From Brevundimonas sp. NIBR11 (lineage in GTDB: Bacteria > Pseudomonadota > Alphaproteobacteria > Caulobacterales > Caulobacteraceae): 64,000 nt of DNA. Position 1 is the stretch's first letter, and the number at the start of each line of letters is the position of its first letter. This document shows positions 35,613 to 44,192 of this stretch, one piece after another. The DNA lies in assembly GCF_027912535.1 (NCBI RefSeq), contig NZ_CP115465.1:3102260-3166259 (forward strand). The letters run 5' to 3'. The notes below the pieces were generated by a model that ran no database searches, was not told the DNA's origin, and saw nothing but the letters and a program-made list of their open reading frames with translations. The translations under genes were made by a program, and so were the position numbers.

Positions 35613-36896
35613 TCAGTCGATGAGATCGACAGGCAGGATCTGGCTGGCCAGCAGCCGCTCCATCCCGATCCAGTGGCCCGGTCCCTGCCGCTCGACCCAG
35701 GCCTGCACCGTGTCGCGGCCGAGGCCGTAGTTGATGATGTAGCTGCGATAGGTCTCGATGAACCGCACCCGCTGGGCCGCGCGCTCGGGCGTCGTCAGCA
35801 TGTATTTCGACAGCCGGGCGATCGTCTCCTCACGGCTCACACGGCCCGCCAGATAGTCGTCGGCGATCGTGTACTCGGCGCGCGCCAGCTGACGCACCAG
35901 GGCGTTCAACTCGTCCTTCTCATGCACCGGCGCACCCTGCAGACCGGCCAGCGGCAGCAGCACCTCACGCTCGAACCGTTCGGCCTCGTCGCCGGGGAAG
36001 GCCAGGTCGATGCCGTAGTTGGCGCTGCCCTCGGCCACAAAGGACATCGGCGAATAGAGCGGATAGACGCTCATCTCGACCCAGCCGCGATCCACGACGA
36101 AGGTCTTCTCCAGAAGCGCGTTGTAGACGTGGTGGCCAGGGTAGCCCTCGTGGCAGCCCAAATCGATGGCCCGGTCCGTGAAGATCGGCTGGTCGGTGTT
36201 GATCTCGATCTTGGAAGCCGCCCCGCCCTGGAAATAGTTGTAGCCGGACCAGGGCTTGTCGGTGACGAAGGCCAGGGTAAAATTCTCGTTCGCCGGCAGG
36301 CGAATGTGCCGCAGGGTACGCGTTCGGCACTCCGCGATGGCGGCGTCCATGACGGCCTGCAGACGGTCGGTCGGGATCACGAACTGGTTGCGGAAGGTCG
36401 AGACCCGATCCGCCAGAGGGCCGGTCCCCGGAACCAGGGCGTCGATCCGCGCAAGGATCGGATCGTAAGCCGTCAGTGGTTTCAGCTCAGGCCGCACGCC
36501 GAAGAGGGCATAGGCCTCGTCGGCGAAGCTCATCCGCTCCCCGCTGATCATCCGCAGACGGGCCGAGGCCGCCGAGACGTGGGCCAGAAGATAGGCCTTG
36601 CGCTGACGCACCATCGGATCGGCCCGGCTCACGTCCAGCGCGTTCAGCCGCGCGGTCAGGGAGGCCGCGCCCTGGATCAAGGCGGGAACCTCGCGCGGGG
36701 CGGCTTTCGCTTCATCCGCCCATTCCTTCGGCCCGTAGTAGGCGTCGACATAGCCGGGCTCGCGCTCGCCGATCTCCAGGATCAGATGGACATAGTCCCC
36801 CGCCACCGCGTCCAGACTGTCGCCGGACGGGTCCGCCGCCGGGGCCGTGGCGCAGGCGCCCAGCAGACACAGAAGACCCAGAACCAGTGCGCGCAT
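35613..36896 (-). CDS. DUF885-family lipoprotein, putative metallopeptidase
   Basis: 427 residues from the ATG at 36894-36896, chosen because GGAGG lies 5 nt upstream; another in-frame ATG is 12 nt earlier. Lipobox LLGAC (MRALVLGLLCLLGACATAP). The DUF885 zinc signature HEGYPGHH is clear, with PYLSP-like YPLYSPMSFVAEGSANYG downstream. Members are thought to be zinc peptidases; substrate unknown. Envelope-attached. Confidence 0.88.
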   Translation of the reverse strand: MRALVLGLLCLLGACATAPAADPSGDSLDAVAGDYVHLILEIGEREPGYVDAYYGPKEWADEAKAAPREVPALIQGAASLTARLNALDVSRADPMVRQRKAYLLAHVSAASARLRMISGERMSFADEAYALFGVRPELKPLTAYDPILARIDALVPGTGPLADRVSTFRNQFVIPTDRLQAVMDAAIAECRTRTLRHIRLPANENFTLAFVTDKPWSGYNYFQGGAASKIEINTDQPIFTDRAIDLGCHEGYPGHHVYNALLEKTFVVDRGWVEMSVYPLYSPMSFVAEGSANYGIDLAFPGDEAERFEREVLLPLAGLQGAPVHEKDELNALVRQLARAEYTIADDYLAGRVSREETIARLSKYMLTTPERAAQRVRFIETYRSYIINYGLGRDTVQAWVERQGPGHWIGMERLLASQILPVDLID

Positions 36897-37055
36897 CGCC
36901 ACCTCCATCGAACAGCTGCGCGGACGCTAAACCAGCCCGCCGCCGGGGCAAGCCCGCAAATCATCCAGACTGTGCGGGTCGCGTTCGTCCATTCGGGATT
37001 GAGCCCCGCCCGCGCCTGCTGTAAGGCCCTTCGTCCGGCCGCAAGGCCCGCAGAC

Positions 37056-37132
37056 GCACCCGTAGCTCAGCTGGATAGAGTGCTGCCCTCCGAAGGCAGA
37101 GGTCACAGGTTCGAATCCTGTCGGGTGCGCCA
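37056..37132 (+). tRNA. tRNA-Arg (anticodon CCG)
   Basis: 77 nt with an encoded CCA. Acceptor GCACCCG/CGGGTGC, D arm GCTC..GAGT, anticodon stem CTGCC/GGCAG with loop CTCCGAA (anticodon CCG at 37090-37092), T arm ACAGG-TTCGAAT-CCTGT. It reads CGG arginine codons. A TTGAGC (36999) and TAAGGC (37022) pair 17 bp apart could be its promoter. Confidence 0.97.
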
Positions 37133-37145
37133 TCTTTCCCTTTCG

Positions 37146-37409
37146 TCAATCCAGCCCGTCCTCGGTCACAACGAAGGTCCGGCCTTCGGCGTGGGCGGCG
37201 GCGGCCAGCTCGTTCTGGACCAGGTGCCAGCGACGCAGGCGTTCGAAATCGATGGTGTGCTCGGGCGCCGAGTCCAGCCATTCGGCGAAGGCCCGCTTCG
37301 CCTCGTTGTACTGAGGCATGGTCGGGTCCGGGACCGCGGGGACCTTCGGCAACTGGGTGGCGACCTCCGGCGGGATGGGGAAGTCGCCAGAGCTCGTGGA
37401 GAGGATCAT
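37146..37409 (-). CDS. Small soluble protein of unknown function
   Basis: 87 residues, no signal or membrane segment. Pro-rich start (FPIPPEVATQLPKVPAVPDP) then a helical region (EAKRAFAEWLDSAPEHTIDF, RRWHLVQNELAAAAHAEGRT). It converges on the tRNA gene 13 bp away. No family recognised. Confidence 0.6.
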   Translation of the reverse strand: MILSTSSGDFPIPPEVATQLPKVPAVPDPTMPQYNEAKRAFAEWLDSAPEHTIDFERLRRWHLVQNELAAAAHAEGRTFVVTEDGLD

Positions 37410-37563
37410 GGGGCGGACTCGCGGGGGAAGAGTGGGACTCCCCGTCTAGCGCAGGCTGGGGGCCGGGCGCCACCTTTGGGCTTGAACGGCGTTCCGAGAA
37501 TGCGTCGCCCTGATATGGCCAAGCTCCTCAGGCTGGATCGCGGCGGGATCGAGAGGGAACGAG

Positions 37564-38043
37564 ATGATGATCAGGACCCTGGCCTTGGCGGCCTGTCTGG
37601 CGGTCATGGGCGCCGCGCCGGCTGGAGCGGCCCAGATGCGGAAGCCGCCGGCGGATCAGGCGGACCAGCTGCTGCCGGCCCAGCCCGCGCCTGGCAACGA
37701 CGGCGAGGCCTACCATCGCGCCGACGACGCCGAGCAGGACCCGGCCGAGGTCCGCACCACCCGGGCTCTGAACGACGAGATCGCGGCGCAGAACGCCTTG
37801 GCCGAGAACCAGGAACGGGCGGATCGGGAGGCGTTCGAGGCCGAGCGGGCCAGGTACGAAGCCACGGTGACCGCCTCGACCCAGGCCCAGCTGGCCTATG
37901 AGGAGGACGTCCGCCGGTCCAACGCCGCCCAGAGCGACTGGCAGGCGGAACAGGCCCGCTGGCAGGCCGAGCGCGCCCGCTGGGAGGCCGATGTGGAGGC
38001 TTGCCGCCGGGGCGACCGGACCCGCTGCGCCCCCCCGCGCTAG
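37564..38043 (+). CDS. Secreted coiled-coil protein of unknown function
   Basis: 159 residues. Signal peptide (about 1-22, ending AGA) followed by a highly charged Gln/Glu/Arg/Ala-rich helix (QAEQARWQAERARWEADVEA) that should form a coiled coil, ending CRRGDRTRCAPPR with two cysteines. Probably periplasmic. The 3' end overlaps the convergent oxidoreductase by 4 bp. Confidence 0.7.
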   Translation: MMIRTLALAACLAVMGAAPAGAAQMRKPPADQADQLLPAQPAPGNDGEAYHRADDAEQDPAEVRTTRALNDEIAAQNALAENQERADREAFEAERARYEATVTASTQAQLAYEEDVRRSNAAQSDWQAEQARWQAERARWEADVEACRRGDRTRCAPPR

Positions 38044-39071
38044 GGGCCAACCAGCACCTCCTTGCGTGAGGCGGCGCTGCGCAGGCCCGCGTCCAGCACC
38101 GCCATCACCGAAAGCGCCTCCCGGGCCGTGACGGGCGGCGGCCCTTCGCCACGGAGGGCCGAGGCGATCCCGGCGTAGAATGCCTGGTAGCGGCCGGCGG
38201 GGCCGGGCGTGGTCTGACGCTCGCCCGCCTCGCCGTCGATGAAGGTTCCTGGTCGGAGGTCAAGGCCCCAGCCGGTCGCACCGACAGCCATCCCCGCCTT
38301 GGACTGGTCTTCCTGCACGTCGAGGCCGGACTTGAGCCAGCTGCCCTTCGTCCCGTGGACTGCGAAGCGGACATCAGGGGCGGCGCAGACCATGGCCGCG
38401 TTCAGCACGACCCGCTTGTCGGGATAGCGCAGGACGGCGTGGACCCAGTCGGGCGTCAGGCCGCCGGGGCGCTGGATGGCGAGGTCGCAACTGATCGCCT
38501 CGGGTCGGCCGAACAGGGTCAGGATCTGATCGACCAGATGGGGACCCAGATCCATCCAGACCCCGTCGCCGTCGTTCTCGCGCCAGCGGTCGCGGACCAG
38601 GGGGCGGTGGCGGTCGAAGCGGCTCTCAACCGTCACGACCTGACCCAGACGTCCCGAGGCGAGCTCGGCCTGGAGGGCGAGGAAGTCGGCGTCCCAGCGA
38701 CGGTTCTGGAAGACCGACAGGAGAAGGCCCGTCGCCTCCGACAGTTCGACCAGGCGGCGGGCGTCGGCTAGCGTCAGGGCAAAGGGCTTGTCGACGACGA
38801 CCGGCTTGCCAGCCTTCAGCGCGGCCTCGGCCTGGAGCGCGTGGAGGGCGTCCGGGGTGGCCAGGACGATCAGGCCGACAGCCGGATCGGCCAGGACGTC
38901 CTCATAGGCGGGGACCACGCGGACGGCGGGCCAGGCGGCGTGGACCTCGTCGGGGCGGCTGGAGGCGATGGTATGGAGGGCGAGGCCCGCCTGGGCCGCC
39001 ACCAGCGGGGCGTGGAAGGTCCTGCCTGCATTGCCGAAGCCGACGACGGCGACGTTGATCGGCTCCGGCAT
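38040..39071 (-). CDS. Gfo/Idh/MocA-family oxidoreductase
   Basis: 343 residues. Rossmann start NVAVVGFGNAGRTFHAPLVA, the family VDKPFALTLADARRLVELSE motif with catalytic-type Lys in DKPF, and a C-terminal dimer domain (NRRWDADFLALQAELASGRL, MDLGPHLVDQILTLFG). These enzymes oxidise or reduce sugars and related alcohols with NAD(P). It begins 7 bp after the nrdB stop on the same strand. Confidence 0.9.
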   Translation of the reverse strand: MPEPINVAVVGFGNAGRTFHAPLVAAQAGLALHTIASSRPDEVHAAWPAVRVVPAYEDVLADPAVGLIVLATPDALHALQAEAALKAGKPVVVDKPFALTLADARRLVELSEATGLLLSVFQNRRWDADFLALQAELASGRLGQVVTVESRFDRHRPLVRDRWRENDGDGVWMDLGPHLVDQILTLFGRPEAISCDLAIQRPGGLTPDWVHAVLRYPDKRVVLNAAMVCAAPDVRFAVHGTKGSWLKSGLDVQEDQSKAGMAVGATGWGLDLRPGTFIDGEAGERQTTPGPAGRYQAFYAGIASALRGEGPPPVTAREALSVMAVLDAGLRSAASRKEVLVGP

Positions 39072-39078
39072 TCTCGGG

Positions 39079-40125
39079 TCAGCCCGGCACGAGGCTCATG
39101 TCGCGGCGGGCCATCATCTTGTCGAACTCGCCCCAGACGCCGTCGGCGCCGTGCCAGGACCCCTGGGTGGCGGCCTTGGAATACTCGGTGGCGCGGGCCT
39201 CGAAGAAGTTGGCGTGCTCCACGCCCGACAGCAGGGACTGCAGCCAGGGCAGGGGGTTTTCCTTCACGCCGTAGAGCTCCGGCAGCTTCAGCTGGCGCAG
39301 GCGCCAGTCGGCGATGAAGCGGATGTATTGCTTGATGTCGTCCGGCGTCATGCCGTTCACCTCGCCGGCCTCGAAGGCCAGGTCGATGAACTTGTCTTCC
39401 AGACCGACCACGGTGCGGCAGCATTCGACGATGTCGTCGGCGACCGAGGGGGTCACACAGCCCGTCTCGGCGTTGAAGGCGTGGTAGAGCTTGATGATGC
39501 CGTCGCAGTGCAGGCTTTCGTCGCGCACCGACCAGGACACGATCTGGCCCATGCCCTTCATCTTGTTCTGCCGTGGGAAGTTCATCAGCATCGCGAAGGA
39601 GGCGAACAGCTGAAGCCCCTCGGTGAAGCCGCCGAACATGGCGAGCGTCCGGGCGATGTCGGCGTCGGTCTCGACCCCGAACCGGCCCATGTAGTCATGC
39701 TTGTCCCGCATGGCCTCGTATTCCATGAAGGCGCCGAACTCGCTCTCGGGCATGCCGATGGTCTCGAGCAGCAGGGCGTAGGCCGCGATGTGGATCGTCT
39801 CCATGTTGGCGAAGGACGACAGCATCATCTTCACCTCGGTCGGTTTGAACACCCGACCGTATTTTTCCATGTAGTTGTCGGCGACCTCGATGTCCGACTG
39901 GGTGAAGAAGCGGAAGATCTGCGTCAGCAGGTTGCGCTCCTTGTCGTTCAGGTTCGCCGCCCAGTCCTTGCAGTCCTCGCCCAGCGGCACCTCTTCGGGC
40001 ATCCAGTGGACCTGCTGCTGCTTCTTCCACATGTCGAAGGCCCACGGATAGCGGAACGGCTTGTAGGCGGCCGAGGGGGTCAGCAAGCCGGCTTTTGCAG
40101 GCGTGATGATCGTATGGGCGTTCAT
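39079..40125 (-). CDS. nrdB: Ribonucleotide reductase class Ia, beta subunit NrdB
   Basis: 348 residues. Di-iron ligand helices are visible: SDIEVADNYMEKYG, NMETIHIAAYALLLE and RDESLHCDGI. The radical Tyr lies within the IHIAAYALLL helix region. The C-terminal peptide that docks on NrdA ends MSLVPG. With NrdA it makes deoxyribonucleotides. Two NrdR-box-like palindromes spaced 31 bp lie 65-111 bp upstream. nrdA is about 11 kb away on the other strand rather than adjacent. Confidence 0.96.
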   Translation of the reverse strand: MNAHTIITPAKAGLLTPSAAYKPFRYPWAFDMWKKQQQVHWMPEEVPLGEDCKDWAANLNDKERNLLTQIFRFFTQSDIEVADNYMEKYGRVFKPTEVKMMLSSFANMETIHIAAYALLLETIGMPESEFGAFMEYEAMRDKHDYMGRFGVETDADIARTLAMFGGFTEGLQLFASFAMLMNFPRQNKMKGMGQIVSWSVRDESLHCDGIIKLYHAFNAETGCVTPSVADDIVECCRTVVGLEDKFIDLAFEAGEVNGMTPDDIKQYIRFIADWRLRQLKLPELYGVKENPLPWLQSLLSGVEHANFFEARATEYSKAATQGSWHGADGVWGEFDKMMARRDMSLVPG

Positions 40126-40189
40126 GGGACGGAACCGGACTCTGGGCGATGAAAAGGGTTGGGGCCAATGAACCCCAGAATCACGCAGA

Positions 40190-40236
40190 AAGCTACCGGT
40201 TGATGGTTAACGATCCCCAGCATCAACATCTTGTGC
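40190..40236. promoter_or_regulatory. Two NrdR-box-like sites upstream of nrdB
   Basis: CATCAACATCTTGTGC (40221-40236) and AAGCTACCGGTTGATG (40190-40205) are imperfect 16-bp palindromes whose starts are 31 bp apart. NrdR boxes usually occur as such helically phased pairs. The first, on the reverse strand, shares C(A/T)AGATG with the nrdA site. Confidence 0.55.
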
Positions 40237-40522
40237 CGGAACGGGGATAGTTTGGTCCGTCCGGACATAAACTACCGTGATCGGCGCTGCCGCATCGAGA
40301 CTGGGGTCAACGTCGAGGCTGAACAGACTGCGCCCGACCACTGCAACCCAATTCGATCTCGCTGAAGCCGGCTCCGCTGGCGGGGTAGTTATTGTCGCGG
40401 ACCAAGGTCGATAAGAAGACGGACGGCCTGACCCCGGGGTTCAAGACCGCAACCGGAAATAGCGCGTGTTGGTCTTGGGACGCGAGAACTCTTAAGCTTC
40501 TGCGGTCGAGTGCGGGGCTGGA
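40237..40522. other. Gene-free interval between nrdB promoter and AraC-type gene
   Basis: No convincing reading frame, RNA fold or repeat was seen. It should hold the nrdB promoter and the end of the araC-type transcript. Composition looks less GC-rich than the neighbouring genes. Confidence 0.4.
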
Positions 40523-41584
40523 TCAGGTCGGTCCGCCGGTGCGCAGCCAGTCGATGAAGACATCGTGAGCGGCGAAGTCGAGGCGGGCGGCGCCGGCCTC
40601 GTTGAGGGCGGTCTGGACCGGCCTCCGGCGGGACGGCGCGACCTCTCCCGGCGGAAAGCCGAAGCGGTCCCGGAACTCGCGTTCGAGCTGGGCGATCGAG
40701 GAGAAGCCGGTGCGGCCGACGACCTCGGCCAGGGCGCGGGGGTCGGCTTCGCCCGAGCGCAGGGCTGCGTACAGCCGATCAAGGCGGCGGTTGCGCAGAT
40801 AGGTCCGGACCCCGCCCATGTCGTGGAAGGCGCGATAGAGGCTGGAGCGCGAAACGCCGACTGCAGTGGCGACCTGGCTCACGTCCGGGGTCTCTCCGCG
40901 CACCATGGCGATGTCGAACATCTGGATGGCGCGGCGGCGGATGGTGCGCTGGATGGCGTCGTTCTGGAGCGGGGTGGGCCGGGTCTCGCCGCCCATGAAC
41001 CGTTCGGCGATCACGAAGGTGGCGTCGACGGCGGCGATGCCCTGGTCCTCGGAAATCTCGTTCCCGACCAAGGCCAGGGTCTTCAGATGGGAAGCGATCA
41101 GGCGGCCGCCGGCGCTGTCACCCGCCAGAACCAGGCCGTGAAAGGAGCGGTTGAGGAACCAGCTCGGCACGATGTCGCGCGGGCAGATCAGGTTGAGGAT
41201 GTCGACTTCGGTGGTCGATGAACGCGAGGGCCGGGCCAGGTCGCGGAACTGGACCGAGCCGCCCCCCATGACTGCGGACCGGCCGTCGAAATCGCCGACG
41301 CCGTCCGACAGGTTCACCACCACGCTGACGTGATCCAGGCCCGAGCGGCGGATGCGCTCGGCGTCGCGCGTGAACGTCTGACTCGCCGACCGCCCGCGTC
41401 CGAGGATGCTGGAGCCGAAGCGGAAGACGGTGGTGCGGTTCCAGAAGGCGACACCCGGCGTCTGATCGACGTCGCGGATCTCGTAAAGATCGCCGAGCGA
41501 GGCGCGATAGGTTTCCAGCGCCCCGGATTGGCGCTCGGCCGATACGGACCACGCCACGGCGAGCGGGTGAGGGGATACTGCCAA
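40523..41584 (-). CDS. AraC-family transcriptional regulator
   Basis: About 353 residues; the frame opens with TTG at 41582-41584, so the exact start is uncertain. The C-terminal double helix-turn-helix is clear: VSQVATAVGVSRSSLYRAFH and RTGFSSIAQLEREFRDRFGF with PPGEV. The N-terminal part (AraC_binding_2-like, ISQTFTRDAERIRR-type) is the probable ligand domain. No adjacent obvious target. Confidence 0.88.
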   Translation of the reverse strand: MAVSPHPLAVAWSVSAERQSGALETYRASLGDLYEIRDVDQTPGVAFWNRTTVFRFGSSILGRGRSASQTFTRDAERIRRSGLDHVSVVVNLSDGVGDFDGRSAVMGGGSVQFRDLARPSRSSTTEVDILNLICPRDIVPSWFLNRSFHGLVLAGDSAGGRLIASHLKTLALVGNEISEDQGIAAVDATFVIAERFMGGETRPTPLQNDAIQRTIRRRAIQMFDIAMVRGETPDVSQVATAVGVSRSSLYRAFHDMGGVRTYLRNRRLDRLYAALRSGEADPRALAEVVGRTGFSSIAQLEREFRDRFGFPPGEVAPSRRRPVQTALNEAGAARLDFAAHDVFIDWLRTGGPT

Positions 41585-41715
41585 GATAAGCCGGCGCCGT
41601 CTGTTCTGTGGACCTTCACGTAGAGGCTGTTCGGGCTGCGAGGCAAGCGCTGCGGTCGCCGCAGGCCAGCATAGATGCTTGACGGTCCATGTCGGGCGGA
41701 GCGAGGCTGGCGGGC

Positions 41716-42252
41716 ATGAAACACACCCTCGCCATCGCGGCCCTCGTCCTGGGTCTAGCCGCCTGCAAGCCTGCCGAAGAGGCGCCGCCGGCGAAGGCCG
41801 CCGCCGCGCCGGTCGCGCCCGCGCCCGTCCAGACCTTCCGGTTCGGCAACCATGTGCCTCCGGCGGTGATCACGGCGGTGACGGGGACGGACACGGCCTC
41901 GGCGATCCTGGCAGGCCACGTGACGGCGGAGGCCAACCACGCCTATTGCCTGGACATGACCGGCGGCGCCGACTCCTCGGAAGCCGTGACGCAGTGCGAG
42001 GCCGAGAACCGGGATCAGCCGGAGCAGCGGATGACGGCCGATTGCATCGCGCGCACCATTTCGGACGGCTCGGACGCGGTCTGGGTGCGGGACGAGCCGG
42101 CCGAGGGCGGCAAGGTCATGCCGGTATGGCGGGACAGGGCCTCGGGCGACATCCGCGACTATTCCGGCGCCGGAGGCGGCTATGTCCTGACGGCCGCCTT
42201 CCGCATCCTGTGCCCGAAGGCCTCGGCCGACATCGCGCCCGACCCGTTCTGA
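41716..42252 (+). CDS. Lipoprotein of unknown function
   Basis: 178 residues from the ATG at 41716, which places the lipobox LGLAAC (Cys17) correctly; an ATG at 41689 would misplace the signal. An Ala/Pro-rich linker is followed by a domain with Cys residues (CLDMTGGADSSEAVTQCEAE, DCIART, CPKASADIAPDPF). No family recognised. Convergent with map, 3 bp apart. Confidence 0.72.
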   Translation: MKHTLAIAALVLGLAACKPAEEAPPAKAAAAPVAPAPVQTFRFGNHVPPAVITAVTGTDTASAILAGHVTAEANHAYCLDMTGGADSSEAVTQCEAENRDQPEQRMTADCIARTISDGSDAVWVRDEPAEGGKVMPVWRDRASGDIRDYSGAGGGYVLTAAFRILCPKASADIAPDPF

Positions 42253-42255
42253 GGC

Positions 42256-43026
42256 TCAGGCCGCACGGGCCATTTCGTCGGGGCGCAGGGTCAGGACGCG
42301 GACGCCGGCCTTCGTCACGGCCACCGTGTGCTCGAACTGGGCCGAGAGCTTCCTGTCCGCCGTGACCACGGTCCAGCCGTCGTCTTCGGTCCGGACAGAG
42401 CGAACGCCCTGGTTCAGCATGGGCTCGATGGTGAAGACCATGCCTTCGCGCAGGATCATGCCCGAGCCCGCCTTGCCGAAATGCAGGATCTGGGGCTCCT
42501 CGTGCATCTCGCGGCCGATGCCGTGGCCGCAGTAGTCGCGCACGACCGAGTAGCCCGAGCGTTTGGCGTGCTGTTCGATGGCGTGGCCGATGTCGCCGAG
42601 GCGGGCGCCGGGGCGGACGGCGCGGATGCCCTTCCACAGGGCCTCGTAGGTGGTGCGGACCAGCTTCTTCGCGGCCGGAGCGACCTCGCCGACCAGATAG
42701 GTCTTGGAACTGTCGGCGATGAAGCCGTGCTTCTCCAGCGTGATGTCGAGGTTGACGATGTCGCCGGCCTTCAGGATTTCGCCGGCGGAGGGGACGCCGT
42801 GGCAGACGACCTCATTGATCGAGCAGTTCAGGACGAAGCCGTAGCCGTACTGGCCCTTGGACGCCGGGCGGGCCTCGAGCTCCTCGACGATGAAAGCCTC
42901 GACCCGGTCGTTGACCTCCAGCGTCGACAGGCCGGCCAGGTCCATGCCGTCCAGCCAGGTGAAGACCGAGGCCAGCAGGCGTCCGGCCTCGGCCATCAGT
43001 TCGATCTCTTCCGGGGTCTTGGTCAT
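42256..43026 (-). CDS. map: Methionine aminopeptidase type I
   Basis: 256 residues from the ATG at 43024-43026. The metal ligands are present: DITLEKHGFIADSS with paired Asp, CGHGIGREMHEEP with His, TIEPML with Glu and a final Glu in SAQFEHTVAVT. It removes the initiator methionine. The start overlaps the stop of a ParD-like gene (ATGA), an arrangement that couples it to that small protein. Confidence 0.95.
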   Translation of the reverse strand: MTKTPEEIELMAEAGRLLASVFTWLDGMDLAGLSTLEVNDRVEAFIVEELEARPASKGQYGYGFVLNCSINEVVCHGVPSAGEILKAGDIVNLDITLEKHGFIADSSKTYLVGEVAPAAKKLVRTTYEALWKGIRAVRPGARLGDIGHAIEQHAKRSGYSVVRDYCGHGIGREMHEEPQILHFGKAGSGMILREGMVFTIEPMLNQGVRSVRTEDDGWTVVTADRKLSAQFEHTVAVTKAGVRVLTLRPDEMARAA

Positions 43027-43226
43027 GCAGCGACCGGGGAAGTGTCGACACCCGCGGCCCTGAGCTCGCGCGCCATCAGCTCCTGGAAGGAGACACCCGG
43101 ATTCAGCTCGCACAACATGCCCAATCTAATCCAGAAGGCGGCCTGGGCGTTGATCGAGCGGCACGAGGCCTTCGACGCGCGCCGCAGCTGTTCGTGTAGT
43201 TCGTCCTCGATATTGACGATGCCCAT
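43023..43226 (-). CDS. ParD-like antitoxin-family protein coupled to map
   Basis: 67 residues: GIVNIEDELHEQLRRASKAS, CRSINAQAAFWIRLGML and a C-terminal helix (FQELMARELRAAGV). This resembles the ParD-like (PF11903) group with a ribbon-helix-helix DNA-binding N-terminus. It overlaps map by 4 bp. Palindromes in its promoter suggest it represses its own operon. No toxin gene is adjacent. Confidence 0.78.
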   Translation of the reverse strand: MGIVNIEDELHEQLRRASKASCRSINAQAAFWIRLGMLCELNPGVSFQELMARELRAAGVDTSPVAA

Positions 43227-43243
43227 CGAGACATCCCTGAAAG

Positions 43244-43271
43244 TACGTTACGTATACGAATCATATATTCG
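43244..43271. promoter_or_regulatory. Palindromic operators upstream of the ParD-like/map operon
   Basis: TACGTTACGTA (43244-43254) and CGAATCATATATTCG (43257-43271) are perfect inverted repeats, 18 to 45 bp before the start. The second includes a GAATC CcrM-type site. They fit binding by the ribbon-helix-helix protein encoded just downstream. Confidence 0.55.
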
Positions 43272-43394
43272 ACCATCTGCCAGCGCAAGTGCGGATGTCA
43301 CGCCGGGAACCGCACGCGGCGAACGCGGGTTTTCCCACATGCCGGCCGAGCGTCGGGGGTCTCGGTTTGCTGAGCGCCCTGCAAGGCCCGCTCG

Positions 43395-43427
43395 CCCCGC
43401 CGTCCCCCTCCGGACGGCGGGGCTTTT
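43395..43427 (+). terminator. Strong orphan terminator
   Basis: CCCCGCCGTCC (43395-43405) pairs perfectly with GGACGGCGGGG (43412-43422), followed by CTTTT. No plus-strand gene lies in 43272-43394, so it either ends a short unrecognised RNA or stops read-through before the GST gene. Confidence 0.85.
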
Positions 43428-43458
43428 CGTCTATGGGATCAGAAAGGATGTAGCGCCG

Positions 43459-44118
43459 ATGGCGGACGGGTATCTGGTCTATGGCGCGGAGGGCTCGGGT
43501 TCGATCCCGGTCGAGGCGGCCCTGACGCTGATCGGCGCGCCCTACCGTGTCGAGGAGATCGTCACCTATGCGTCCGAGGAGGAGCGCCGGAAGATGGCGC
43601 CGCACAATCCGATGCGTCAGGTCCCGGTGCTGGTGACGCCCGAGGGAGAGACGATCACCGAGAGCGCGGCGATCCTGATCTGGCTGGCGGAGCGGCATCC
43701 GGACGCGAAACTGGCGCCCTCGCCGGGCGATCCGATGCGGGCGCGGTTCCTGAGGTGGATGTGCTTCATCCCGGCCTCGATCTATTCGATGTACTGGGTG
43801 CGGGATGTGCCCGCGCGGCTGGTCGGCGACGACAGGGCCGCGCAGGCCGAGATGGATCGGCGAACGTTGGCGCGCATTGCCGACTGCTGGGCGGTGATGG
43901 AGAGCCACATCGCGCCGGCGGGCGACTTTCTACTGGGCGATCAGGTATCGGTGCTCGATCTCTACATGGCGGTGGTCAGTCGCTGGCGGCCGCTGAGGCC
44001 CCGGTTTCACGAAGTCGCGCCGAGGCTGGGCGAGGTCGCCCGACGGGTCGACGCCCTGCCGGCGCTGGCCGCGTTTTGGTCGAAGCGGTTCCCCTTCGAG
44101 GGCGATTACGCCGACTGA
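43459..44118 (+). CDS. Glutathione S-transferase family protein
   Basis: 219 residues from ATG 43459; the frame is open far upstream only as a shadow of map. Thioredoxin-like N-terminus (GSIPVEAALTLIGAPYRVEE, NPMRQVPVLVTPEGETITES with the cis-Pro in QVPVL and the glutathione-contacting ESAAI) and a helical C-terminus with FLLGDQVSVLDLYMAVVSRW. Substrate unknown. Confidence 0.9.
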   Translation: MADGYLVYGAEGSGSIPVEAALTLIGAPYRVEEIVTYASEEERRKMAPHNPMRQVPVLVTPEGETITESAAILIWLAERHPDAKLAPSPGDPMRARFLRWMCFIPASIYSMYWVRDVPARLVGDDRAAQAEMDRRTLARIADCWAVMESHIAPAGDFLLGDQVSVLDLYMAVVSRWRPLRPRFHEVAPRLGEVARRVDALPALAAFWSKRFPFEGDYAD

Positions 44119-44192
44119 GGCGGAACCCCGCGGCAAGGAACTCCGGGCGAGGGCGGCCGTTTTCAGACCCTTGATTTCAGGGTGCTGTTTGA

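Noticed and set aside
40238..40262. GGAAC upstream of nrdB as an EcfG promoter
   Set aside because: At 15-17 bp spacing the -10 reads CGTC or worse and it points away from nrdB.
43310..43340. GGAAC in the gap before the orphan terminator as an EcfG promoter
   Set aside because: No CGTT at 16 or 17 bp.
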